Notes under the pieces: model-generated | The model's input: the letters and a program-made list of their open reading frames with translations, nothing else | What the model was told of the DNA's origin: nothing | Databases searched by the model: none | Source: Liolophura sinensis | Taxonomy: Eukaryota > Mollusca > Polyplacophora > Chitonida > Chitonidae | Length of the DNA: 64,000 nt | Assembly (NCBI RefSeq): GCF_032854445.1 | Contig: NC_088304.1 | Coordinates: 6,076,001-6,140,000, forward strand | Direction: 5' to 3' | Shown: one piece after another, positions 21,095 to 32,846 of the stretch | Position numbering within the stretch: position 1 is the stretch's first letter | How the letters are laid out: each line of letters starts with the position of its first letter | Translations under genes and position numbers: made by a program

Positions 21095-24000
21095 TGATAT
21101 TTGCACACGTAACGTTGACAGACATGACAGATTGACCATGGCTGAAGGGCTGATATTCATATTGGTAACGTTGGCAGACATGAAAGATTAACCACAGCTG
21201 ACTGACTGACATTCCTACTGGTAACGTTGGCAGACATGACAGATTAACCACAGATGACTGACTGACATTCCTACAAGTAACGTTGACAGACATGATAGAT
21301 TCACAGCTACTGACCGACTGATATTTGTACTGGTAATGTTGACAGACATGACAGATTAACCACAGATGACTGACTGACATTCCTACAAGTAACGTTGACA
21401 GACATGACAGATTCACAGCTACTGACCGACTGATATTTGTACTGGTAACATTGGCAGAGATGACAGATTAACCACATCTGACGGACTGACATTCCTACTG
21501 GTAACGTTGACAGACATGATAGATTAACCACAGATGACTGACTGATATTCCTACTGGTAACGTTGACAGACATGACAGATTAACCACATCTGACGGACTG
21601 ACATTCCTACTGGTAACGTTGACAGACATGATAGATTAACCACAGATGACTGACTGACATTCCTACTGGTAACGTTGACAGACATGACAGATTAACCACA
21701 GATGACTGACTGACATTCCTACTGGTAACGTTGACAGACATGACAGATTCACAGCTACTGACCGACTGATATTTGTACTGGTAACATTGGCAGAGATGAC
21801 AGATTAACCACATCTGACGGACTGACATTCCTACTGGTAACGTTGACAGACATGACAGATTAACCACATCTGACTGACTGACATTCCTACTGGTAGCGTT
21901 GACAGACATGACAGATTAACCACAGATGACTGACTGACATTCCTACTGGTAACGTTGACAGACATGACAGATTCACAGCTACTGACCGACTGATATTTGT
22001 ACTGGTAACATTGGCAGAGATGACAGATTAACCACATCTGACGGACTGACATTCCTACTGGTAACGTTGACAGACATGATAGATTAACCACAGATGACTG
22101 ACTGATATTCCTACTGGTAACGTTGGCAGACATGACAGATTAACCACAGATGACTGACTGACATTCCTACAAGTAACGTTGACAGACACGACAGATTCAC
22201 AGCTACTGACCCACTGATATTTGTACTGGTAACATTGGCAGAGATGACAGATTAACCACAGATGACTGACTGACATTCCTACAAGTAACGTTGACAGACA
22301 TGATAGATTAACCACAGATGACTGACTGACATTCCTACTGGTAACGTTGACAGACATGATAGATTAACCACAGCTGACGGACTGACATTCCTACTGGTAA
22401 CGTTGGCAGACATGATGGATTTACAGCTACTTACGGACTGATATTTGTACGTGTAACGTTGGCAGACATGACAGATTGACAACTGCTGACTGACTGATAT
22501 TTGTACTGGTAACGTTGACAGACATGATAGATTCACAGCTACTGACCGACTGATATTTGTACTGGTAACGTTGACAGACATGATAGATTCACAGCTACTG
22601 ACCGACTGATATTTGTACTGGTAACATTGGCAGAGATGACAGATTAACCACAGCTGACTGACTGACATTCCTACTGGTAACGTTGGCAGACATGATGGAT
22701 TCACAGCTACTTACGGACTGATATTTGTACTTGTAACGTTGGCAGACATGACAGATTGACAACTGCTGACTGACTGATATTTGTACTGGTAACGTTGACA
22801 GACATGACAGATTGGCAACGGCTGAAGGACCGATATTTCTACTTGTAACACTGGCAGACATAATAGATTGACAACTGCTGACCGACTGATATTTGTACTG
22901 GTAACGTTGACAGACATGACAGATTGACAACGGCTGAAGGACTGATATTCATACTGGTAACGTTGACAGACATGACAGATCGACAACTTCTGACGGACTG
23001 ACATTCCTACAAGTAACGTGACAGATTGACAGATTAACCACTCTTACATTCCTACAGGTAACGTTGGCGGAGATGACAGATTGACAACTGCTGACTGACT
23101 GACTGACATTCCTACTGGTAACGACTGATATTTGTACTGGTAATGTTGGCAGAGATGACAGATTAACCACAGCTGACTGACTGACATTCCTACAAGTAAC
23201 GTTGACAGACATGATAGATTAACCACAGATGACTGACTGACATTCCTACAAGTAACGTTGACAGACATGATAGATTAACCACAGATGACTGACTGACATT
23301 CCTACAACTAACGTTGACAGACATGATAGATTCACAGCTACTGATATTTGTACTGGTAACATTGGCAGAGATAACATATTAACCACAGCTGATCGACTGA
23401 CATTCCTACTGGTAACGTTGACAGACATGACAGATTCACAGCTACTGACCGACTGATATTTGTACTGGTAACATTGACAGAGATGACAGATTAACCACAG
23501 CTGACTGACTGACATTCCTACAAGTAACGTTGACAGACATGATAGATTAACCACAGATGACTGACTGACATTCCTACTGGTAACGTTGACAGACATGATA
23601 GATTAACCACAGATGACTGACTCACATTCCTACTGGTAACGTTGACAGACATGATAGATTCACAGCTACTGATATTTGTACTGGTAACATTGGCAGAGAT
23701 AACATATTAACCACAGCTGATCGACTGACATTCCTACAAGTAACGTTGACAGACATGATAGATTCACAGCTACTGACGGACTGATATTTGTACTGGTAAC
23801 ATTGGCAGAGATGACAGATTAACCACAGCTGACTGACTGACATTCCTACAAGTAACGTTGACAGACATGATAGATTCACAGCTACTGATATTTGTACTGG
23901 TAACATTGGCAGAGATAACATATTAACCACAGCTGACTGACTGACATTCCTACAAGTTACGTTGACAGACATGATAGATTCACAGCTACTGACGGACTGA

Positions 24001-24855
24001 TATTTGTACTGGTAACATTGGCAGAGATGACAGATTAACCACAGCTGACTGACTGACATTCCTACAAGTAACGTTGACAGAGATGACAGATTAACCACAG
24101 ATGACTGACTGACATTCCTACTGGTAACGTTGACAGACATAATAGATTCACAGCTACTGACGGACTGATATTTGTACTGGTAACGTTGACAGACATGACA
24201 GATTAACCACAGATGACTGACTGACATTCCTACTGGTAACGTTGACAGACATGATAGATTCACAGCTACTGACGGACTGATATTTGTACTGGTAATGTTG
24301 ACAGACATGACAGATTAACCACAGATGACTGACTGACATTCCTACTGGTAACGTTGACAGACATGATAGATTAACCACATCTGACTGACTGACATTCCTA
24401 CTGGTAACGTTGACAGACATAATAGATTCACAGCTACTGACGGACTGATATTTGTACTGGTAACGTTGACAGACATGACAGATTAACCACAGATGACTGA
24501 CTGACATTCCTACTGGTAACGTTGACAGACATGATAGATTAACCACAGCTGACGGACTGACATTCCTACTGGTAACGTTGACAGACATGATAGATTCACA
24601 GCTACTGACGGACTGATATTTGTACTGGTAACATTGGCAGAGATGACAGATTAACCACATCTGACCGACTGACATTCCTACAAGTAACGTTGACAGAGAT
24701 GACAGATTAACCACAGATGACTGACTGACATTCCTACAAGTAACGTTGACAGACATGATAGATTCACAGCTACTGACCGACTGATATTTGTACTGGTAAT
24801 GTTGGCAGAGATGATAGATTAACCACAGATGACTGACTGACATTCCTACTGGTAA
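21095..24855. repeat. 56-bp satellite array, about 67 copies, 224-bp higher-order repeat
   Basis: The unit is 56 bp (for example 'agatt' recurs at 21241, 21297 and 21353). Two main monomer types alternate: one with 'accacagatgactgactgac', one with 'cacagctactgaccgactga'. Open-frame starts recur every 224 bp (21909, 22133, 22357), showing a four-monomer higher-order unit. In the minus frames three monomers give a 56-residue period ('NLSCLSTLPVGMSVS...'), which explains ORFs of up to 229 codons. It ends abruptly at 'actggtaaaaatcaaag'. There are no unique spacers, so it is not a CRISPR-like array. Confidence 0.95.
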
Positions 24856-25490
24856 AAATCAAAGATCTTAAAGGATACTTGAAACGGTTTGTCTTTATTT
24901 CTTTATTTCTTTACAATGTACCTTAACATACAAAAATACAAAATCTTCTACGTTGTGTCCTTGGGGTGTAAAAATGTCCTTAAACTACAGTTTTCCTGTA
25001 CCGTGCCACTGAAGAGTCCGGTAATTGCTGTTGCCTGCTCGACGTCATTTCCGAAAATTTCCGACCGTTGACGGAAAATATTCATAAAACAGAGGGGCGA
25101 TTAAGAGAGGACGAAAATATGCTTCAAAAATGAAATTTTTTTTTGCATTCTTTTTTTGATCAACCGTTTTCACTTCCATTAAATCCATTATCTTTGTTCC
25201 TTTTCGTGTATCCGTTTTTATGAAGCGTTGCATTCAGTCTGATGGAAATGAACAAACATCTCATTTTCAACCATATTCCAGAGTAAGACGGAAAACCCCA
25301 AATAAATATATGAATAAACGAATAAACAAACAAATAAGTAAATATTTTTAAGGACCAAAATCATGTTTTGTAATATCAAGGTCACATTGGGAATTTTCTT
25401 TGTATTGCTTCTTTTGATAATTGTTTCTCGAGTTCACCCTTGCGGACACAAATCAGGTAATCTTTGTGAATGCCGTCGCTATTAGAAACT
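24856..25490. other. Anonymous DNA
   Basis: Only low-complexity stretches such as 'aataaacaaacaaataag' near 25317 were seen. Confidence 0.5.
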
Positions 25491-25493
25491 GAC

Positions 25494-25835
25494 TGCTTCG
25501 GTGACCCAATGGTTAGAGCGTCCGCCTCAAAGTCGGGAGACCCAGGATCATACCAAAAACTATACTTTTTGTTGCCTTGCTTGGCGCTCGCACCGATATG
25601 TTTGAACAAGGAAATAGGGCTTGTTGGCATGGTGTTAGTAAAATGTGACTGGGTGGGATGTCATGCCTGGTGTCTTCAGCATGACACTTTAGAGGCGTCA
25701 GAACTTTGGCGACATGCCAGAAGAAGACATAGTATATGTACACATATCTAATGATTCTTCGTCGTCATATTACTGAAAAATTGCTAAGTACGACGTTTAT
25801 CCCCAAGCATTCATTCATTCATTTTTAATCAGAAA
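25494..25835 (+). mobile_element. Second SINE family, full-length copy
   Basis: The 5' part resembles a tRNA ('cggtgacccaatggttagag' then 'cgtccgcctcaaagtcggg'). The body contains 'gggtgggatgtcatgcctgg' and 'gaagaagacatagtatatgt'. The 3' end is 'taagtacgacgtttatcccc' plus (CATT)n. It is related to 29580-29906. Confidence 0.75.
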
Positions 25836-25839
25836 TTGT

Positions 25840-26687
25840 ATGATCCTAAAGATTTTCATTTGTTGCACTAACCGCCTTTTCATGATACACACGTTGACAT
25901 ATAACGAGTGAAAGAATGCCTTATCAGTAAGTCATTTTTCCTTCTTTAATATCCTTTTTTGGAATCTCGTGTTTTACAGAATTCAAGGATATTGACCTTC
26001 GGGAAAGAAAGTAAGTAAGTTCGGATAAGTTCCCATTGAAAATGAAAATGAAGTTATCAGTTTCCTGAATAATTCTCCCGTGATTAAGGCACGAGCTCTC
26101 CCTAAAAAAGCGGAAAAATCCACTCTCTCATTGAAACAGAAACCACACATATTAGCCGTTTTGGACGTGTACATTAGATCTAAATACCATATTATTATTA
26201 TTATTATATTAATATTTTCTTCCAGATTTATATTTTTCTTTCTGTTGGGAAATCTAGTGAAGGGTATTTTTTGTATATATGGATAATGCATTTTGGACAT
26301 ATATAAGTTATTAATATTAATTCTTTCAATCATTTCATACATTAATTAATATAGTTATTTACTTGTAGCAATATGAGCGGTTACCGTTATTTATTATTTT
26401 TTTTTTGAGAGAAGGCTGTTCAAAATCGGACCTAAAAAAGTCGGATTCCAACGTTAAAGAGATGAAGAGATATGATCCCTGGTATTACGAGAATAGAACA
26501 CTGTGACTGTGAGAATGGCTCACCTAGATCACATTAAGGATCATACTCCTTCACTAAACTTATTGTTTGTCCTGATTTAGAGAGTTAAAGGACCTCGTAA
26601 GTCATGATTGACATTCAGACAAAGCAAGAGCAACGATATCGACGAGCCATCCATCTGAGTTGAGCCTACCCCGAAGACATCTCCTAC
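25840..26687. other. AT-rich anonymous DNA
   Basis: It contains an (ATT)n run near 26190-26210. No gene is seen. Confidence 0.5.
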
Positions 26688-26702
26688 ATTCTGGAAAGAT
26701 TT

Positions 26703-26968
26703 GGCTTCGTGGCTCAGTTGGTTAGCGCGCTAACGCAGCGCAATGACCCAGGAGTCTCTCACCAATGCGGTCGCTGTGACTTCAAGCCCAGCTCATGCTG
26801 GCTTCCTCTCCGGCCGTAAGTGGGAAGGTCTGGCAGCAACCTGCGGATGGTCGTGGGTTTCCCCTGGGCTGTGCCCGGTTTTCACCCACCATAATGCTGA
26901 CCACCGTCGTATAAGTGAAATATTCTTGAGTACGGCGTAAAACACCAATTAAATAAATAAATAAATAA
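26703..26968 (+). mobile_element. Full-length tRNA-headed SINE with target duplication
   Basis: The tRNA-like head ('tggctcagttggttagcgcg'; B box 'acttcaagccc') is followed by the common SINE body and an (AAAT)n tail. Flanking copies of 'attct-gaaagattt' at 26688-26702 and 26969-26983 (one mismatch) are its 15-bp target-site duplication. Confidence 0.93.
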
Positions 26969-27009
26969 ATTCTCGAAAGATTTAGAAGGACGTCTTCGTC
27001 AAGTAATAC

Positions 27010-27095
27010 GAATTTATTTATTTATTCACACCGTACTCAAGAATATTTCACTTGTATATGATTGCGGCCAACATTATGATGAGAGGAAACCCGGC
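27010..27095 (-). mobile_element. SINE fragment, opposite orientation
   Basis: 'cgtactcaagaatatttcac' through 'ggccaacattatgatga' is the SINE 3' body in minus orientation, about 30 bp from the tail of the preceding copy, giving a tail-to-tail pair. Confidence 0.85.
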
Positions 27096-28654
27096 AAATT
27101 TTCTTTTTACATATTTGTGTGAAATGTTTCAGACATCTTTCACTGTAAGATTTTGGATGAACATGGAGCGTGCCAAAAGCGAGCACGTTCTAAAACCTTC
27201 GTATTGTACAGGATTAATCCGTCACTGAGCAATCTTCTGAAGCTTTACAGGGCACATAAATTGTCATAGTAGTAAGAGCAACACTGAGCAAATTACTACT
27301 GGCGTATCCCTGTAATGATAAAAACTCCAAATATCTAAATGTTTATCCGTGTTGCAGCTCCTAGTATGAGGTTTGGATCCTAATACTCTCGTCAGCTACA
27401 GATATGAGAAAACGGTTTGTTAATAGCACATTTTGGAGGGAAAACAAATTTTACACCGGAGGCGATCACAGATGCTAAATTCCTTTCTGGGAAGCATTAC
27501 TGGCAGTTTGATGCGTACATTAGTAAAATTCCACTGGACAGATCTTATTTGAAATGCATCTCTGGTTTAAGTCAACTCGGCCATTTCTACTTCAACCATC
27601 CTGACAGTAAGTCATGAGGCGTATCAATACCAAAGATTACACATACGGCATCCTGGGATGGGATATCACGTTACAGAATAACATATTGCCATCTTAACCA
27701 CACAGACTGGGTTTCTGTTTAGACAAGGAACATAGAAAGCTGACTGTAGTAGATTGTAACAACGAATCCTTGATGTTTATTGTAACTGTTCATGTATATG
27801 CACAGAACGTGGCAACGTACAAGCCCTTTAACAACATGGCTTTAGCAGAAACGAATAAAAAAATCCAGTGATGTCACTGGCAAATTATCAGACGTCACTT
27901 GTCTAGAGTTACTCAAACTGCTTACATGTCATCATGTTTATTATACAATAATTCTAAAACAGCGGAAAGGGGCCAGGAAGCTTAATATACAAGCAGAATC
28001 CTGGATGGTTTATAGGGGAATAAACGGGTCGATTTTATTGTCTGTTTTAACAATTGTATGTGACAATATTATCCAATTCTTAGTCGTATTATTTTGATAT
28101 TAAGTTTGCATTGCGTGAAATGAGGGTGCAACTGCCCATGGTAAGGTTTCGGCGTGGAAAGGCTGGGATTGAGTACACTATTATTATATAAGCGTCACGT
28201 CCGACATTCGTATACCATTCGTAGTCCGTAAAGGTTGTTCCAAGTCGATAATGGCAAGTTCCATTTCCAAAACAACGTTTAACACTAGCTTCCAAAGACA
28301 AAGGTATGTAAGAAATTATACAAATAGGAAATAAAGCCGGTAACACACAAGAGAGAAGAGATCATTAGTTTTCAATGATGCCGATCAGACAGTGGATGTT
28401 CCAGGCATGAATTCCATATCAAAGTTCAAATTTATGACAGATGCTACGAACTCCGTTAAACATTGTATTATATTTTTAAACATTGTATTGTATTTTTTTT
28501 GGTATTTCTTCCTGAGTCAATTGTCTGCCTACATTTTCCCATTTGCCTACGTTATAGCTTGAACTGTAATTCAGTTCAACGTTCTCGAGGCTTCGGTGTT
28601 TATGAGTTTAGTGTCATTGTAAACAGAGTTTACATTCTGGAAATATGTATCGGT
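27096..28654. other. Anonymous DNA
   Basis: A 66-codon plus ORF at 27417-27617 and an 85-codon minus ORF at 28089-28346 have no recognised motifs or supporting splice sites. Nothing else was noted. Confidence 0.5.
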
Positions 28655-29442
28655 GTAAACATGTTAACGATCAAGCCGTCCAGAATTCTCATTCATGGTA
28701 GTCTATAAATATGAGCGTCTAAGTTGTGAAGCTCGCAATCATTCATTCAAGTCCACTTGTGTTATTAGTTATTTAAGTCCATGTGAGAGCAGTCACATTT
28801 ACTGTTATTCACTGTGATGGATTTTGCTAGGTTTGGAGATATCGGCTTTCACGCCATTCGATATTCGCCATTTGTCCTCCATTTTCTGCACACAGAACTA
28901 CTATGAACTTTTGTTTTGTCACTTGTTATTTTTTGGAGACGTTATTTTGAAGCTTGTATCGCTCTGTGTCTCTTTGTGCCATAACGTACATTTCATCCCA
29001 GTTTTAGCCTGAATGTGACCTTGTGTATATTTCCGAGGAAACATACATCGACTTCTCGGCTTCACTGACGCTACTGTCAACCCAACTGCCCTGAGAAGTT
29101 ACACATTCACAGGCAGTTGTGGAATAATCCACTTATCGGAGATTTAGGAATTCATCTTAACTGTGGATTCTATATCTACGGGGACTCATTCGCCTTTGGA
29201 AGCCGGAATATTCCATCCGGATTTGGAAGCTGTAAGGTACTATATATATATTTGTAATTATTTGCATTGTTTTGTATATTATTTTCAGATGTATTATCTG
29301 TCTATTTTGTTAAAATATGTGTATTGAACTTATTCAAGCGTCTTCGTGTTTCTCTGTTTGGTCTTGTGTAAGGCTGATCTGAGAGTTAAACAAGCCAGTT
29401 GTTTTTCAGCTTTACTCTCCGATAGTTGTACCCTTACACAGA
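28655..29442 (+). mobile_element. Candidate solo LTR
   Basis: The stretch begins near 'tgtaaacatgtt', has a TATA-like 'ctataaatatg' at about 28704 and ends 'gttgtacccttacaca'. Its non-coding, promoter-like layout recalls an LTR of about 0.8 kb. No clear target duplication or second copy is in view, so this is tentative. Confidence 0.3.
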
Positions 29443-29579
29443 ATAATCCACACAAATGCAAAAAATAATTTAGAAATATTTAAACAGTCAAAGATTTATT
29501 CCTTATAGATGTTTGAAAGTTATCTAACAGAACAATACTGTATACCCAGCTGAGCTTCCTCAAAGCCATTACCATTATT

Positions 29580-29906
29580 CGATGCGAAGTTGGGAGAATT
29601 GGGATCAAACCCGGGTGGGGTCAAAAATTTTAAAAATGGCACTTGTTGCTGCTTCACTTGGGTGTCAGCACTGAAAGGTTAGAGCAAGGAAACGGCATTG
29701 GAGGGCCCGGTGTCAATATAAGGTGACCGAGTGGGATGTCATATCTGGCGTCTTCGCCATGATACTTCAGTGGCGGCAGCCCTTTGCCGGTATGGGCTCA
29801 CACTACCACAAGAAGACACAGTATATGTACACATACCATATGGGAAAAATCGACTGAGGAAATGTTAAGTACGACGTTAAACCCCAATCGTTCATTCGTT
29901 CATTTC
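29580..29906 (+). mobile_element. Second SINE family, diverged copy
   Basis: It shares 'gagtgggatgtcat-tctgg', 'caagaagacacagtatatgt' and the tail 'taagtacgacgttaaacccc' plus 'ttcattcgttcattt' with 25494-25835. The 5' tRNA-like head is decayed. Confidence 0.7.
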
Positions 29907-30212
29907 TTTATTAAATGACTGCGTATTGTTAGCATGTAACTATAAAGGGGAATACAATGTGTGCTGACAAAGACTTCTTGTTACATAATACCATCAACGT
30001 TATGTTTGAATTCTACCATACGGATTGCTCATGTTTTTTTTGTCATCAATTTATACAAGTTAGTTAATAATGAAGTCAAGTTGAGAAATTGAGAAATAGT
30101 TGGGTTGATATGTTTTTACAATATATGCGAAGAAATAAAACAGTAAGAGGCTTATTTGTGATTTTTGTGGCTTAGAAAGTTTAGAAGGCTTGACCACATA
30201 CTCCCAACCACA

Positions 30213-30215
30213 TAC

Positions 30216-30266
<51 letters not shown>
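30213..30266. repeat. (CA)n microsatellite bordering the 50-bp array
   Basis: This is a pure CA run of about 50 bp, continuing as impure CA/CG to 30295. A CA-rich stretch also lies beyond the other end of the array (32725-32815). Confidence 0.95.
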
Positions 30267-30268
<2 letters not shown>

Positions 30269-30300
30269 TGCACGCACACACATGCACGCGCACACGAAAC

Positions 30301-32650
30301 ATTTGGTGATACTCTAGCTGCTGTCCACCAGTACAATGAGAAATTGGAGCATATGGTGATACTCTGGCTGCTGTCCACCAGTACAATGAGAGACTGGAGC
30401 ATTTGGTGATACTCTGGCTGCTGTCCACCAGGACAATGAGAGATGGGAGCATTTGGTGATTCTCTGGCTGCTGTCCACCAGGGCAATGAGAGATGGGAGC
30501 ATTTGGTGATACTCTGGCTGCTGTCCACCAGTACAATGAAAGATGGGAGCATTTGGTGATACTCTGGCTGCTGTCCACCAGTACAATGAGAGATGGGAGC
30601 ATTTGGTGATATTCTGGCTGCTGTCCACCAGTGCAATGAGAGATTGGAGCATTTGGTGATACTTTGGCTGCTGTCCACCAGTACAATGAGAGATTGGAGC
30701 ATTTGGTGATACTCTGGCTGCTGTCCACCAGGACGATGAGAGATGGGAGCATTTGGTGATACTCTGGCTGCTGTCCACCAGGACGATGAGAGGTGGGGGC
30801 ATTTGGTGATACTCTGGCTACTGTCCACCAGTACGATGAGAGGTAGGGGCATTTGGTGATACTCTGGCTGCTGTCCACCAGTACAATGAGAGATGGAAGC
30901 ATTTGGTGATACTCTGGCTGCTGTCCACCAGTACAATGAGAGATGGAAGCATTTGGTGATACTCTGGCTGCTGTCCACCAGTATGATGAGAGGTGGGGGC
31001 ATTTGGTGATACTCTGGCTGCTGTCCACCAGTACGATGAGAGGTGGGGGCATTTGGTGATACTCTGGCTGCTGTCCAGAGAGAGATTGGAGCATTTGGCT
31101 ATACCCTGGCTGCTGTCCACCAGTACGATGAGAGGTGGGGGCATTTGGTGATACTCTGTCTACTGTCCACCAGGACAATGAGAGATGGGAGCATTTGGTG
31201 ATACCCTGGCTGCTGTCCACCAGTACGATGAGAGGTGGGGGCATTTGGTGATACTCTGGCTACTGTCCACCAGTGCAATGAGAGATGGGAGCATTTGGTG
31301 ATACTCTGGCTGCTGTCCACCAGTGCAATGAGAGATGGGAGCATTTGGTGATACTCTGGCTGCTGTCCACCAGTACGATGAGAGGTGGGGGCATTTGGTG
31401 ATACTCTGGCTACTGTCCACCAGTGCAATGAGAGATGGGAGCATTTGGTGATACTCTGGCTGCTGTCCACCAGTACGATGAGAGGTGGGGGCATTTGGTG
31501 ATACTCTGGCTACTGTCCACCAGTGCAATGAGAGATGGGAGCATTTGGTGATACTCTGGCTGCTGTCCACCAGTGCAATGAGAGATTGGAGCATTTGGTG
31601 ATACTCTGGCTGCTGTCCACCAGTACAATGAGAGATGGGAGCATTTGGTGATACTCTGGCTGCTGTCCACCAGTACGATGAGAGGTGGAGGCATTTGGTG
31701 ATACTCTGGCTACTGTCCACCAGTGCAATGAGAGATTGGAGCATTTGGTGATACTCTGGCTGCTCTCCACCAGTACAATGAGAGATGGGAGCATTTGGTC
31801 ATACTTTGGCTGCTGTCCACCAGTACAATGAGAGATTGGAGCATTTGGTGATACTCTGGCTGCTGTCCACCAGTACAATGAGAGATTGGAGCATTTGGTG
31901 ATACTCTGGCTGCTCTCCACCAATACAATGAGAGATTGGAGCATATGGTGATACTCTGGCTGCTCTCCACCAATACAATGAGAGATGGGAGCATTTGGTC
32001 ATACTTTGGCTGCTGTCCACCAGTACAATGAGAGATTGGAGCATTTGGTGATACTCTGGCTGCTGTCCACCAGTACAATGAGAGATTGGAGCATTTGGTG
32101 ATACTCTGGCTGCTCTCCACCAATACAATGAGAGATTGGAGCATATGGTGATACTCTGGCTGCTCTCCACCAATACAATGAGAGATGGGAGCATTTGGTG
32201 ATACTCTGGCTGCTCTCCACCAATACAATGAGAGATTGGAGCATATGGTGATACTCTGGCTGCTCTCCACCAATACAATGAGAGATGGGAGCATTTGGAC
32301 ATACTTTGGCTGCTGTCCACCAGTACAATGAGAGATTGGAGCATTTGGTGATACTCTGGCTGCTCTCCACCAATACAGTGAGAGATGGGAGCATTTGGTC
32401 ATACTTTGGCTGCTCTCCACCAGTACAATGAGAGATGGGAGCATTTGGTGATACTCTGGCTACTGTCCACCAGTACAATGAGAGATTGGAGCATTTGGTG
32501 ATACCCTGGCTGCTCTCCACCAATACAATGAGAGATTGGAGCATATGGTGATACTCTGGCTGCTCTCCACCAATACAATGAGAGATGGGAGCATTTGGTC
32601 ATACTTTGGCTGCTGTCCACCAGTACAATGAGAGAATGAGAGATGGGAGC
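30301..32650. repeat. 50-bp minisatellite, about 47 copies
   Basis: The unit is 50 bp: 'gagcatttggtgatactctg', 'gctgctgtccaccagtacaa', 'tgagagatgg'. Starts fall at 31141, 31191, 31241 and so on. Variants cluster: 'ctgctctccaccaatacaat' occurs only in the right half (from about 31760). The minus frames stay open, giving ORFs of up to 394 codons with a 50-residue period, which I treat as non-coding. Confidence 0.95.
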
Positions 32651-32846
32651 ACTTGTACTGCAATTCTCACACCCACAGACTCTTTCCTTACATTCACAAC
32701 CTAGCATAAACAGACATCATTATACACTAAACATACACGCGCATACACACACTTTATTTGCATCCATCACCTTGCATATGCACACACGCACACACGCACA
32801 CATGCACAGTTCACACTAACTTTCACACTATTGTCACTGTCTTTAT

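Noticed and set aside
21036-24843. Minus-strand ORFs of 100-229 codons with Ser/Val/Cys-rich repeats
   Set aside because: These are by-products of the 56-bp satellite. Overlapping frames give the same 56-residue period, so there is no preferred coding frame.
21095-24855. Possible CRISPR-like array
   Set aside because: Units are contiguous without unique spacers, and the context is an intron-bearing animal genome.
25470-25751. 93-codon plus ORF
   Set aside because: It lies entirely within the SINE family 2 copy.
27417-27617. 66-codon plus ORF of fairly protein-like composition
   Set aside because: No acceptor or donor in frame, no recognised motif and no neighbouring exons.
28089-28346. 85-codon minus ORF with hydrophobic start
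   Set aside because: No convincing signal peptide, motif or splice context.
30060-32707. Minus-strand ORFs of up to 394 codons with Trp/Ser/His-rich repeats
   Set aside because: The 50-bp unit shifts frame every copy and happens to lack stops. All frames are open and the 3' end runs through a CA microsatellite.
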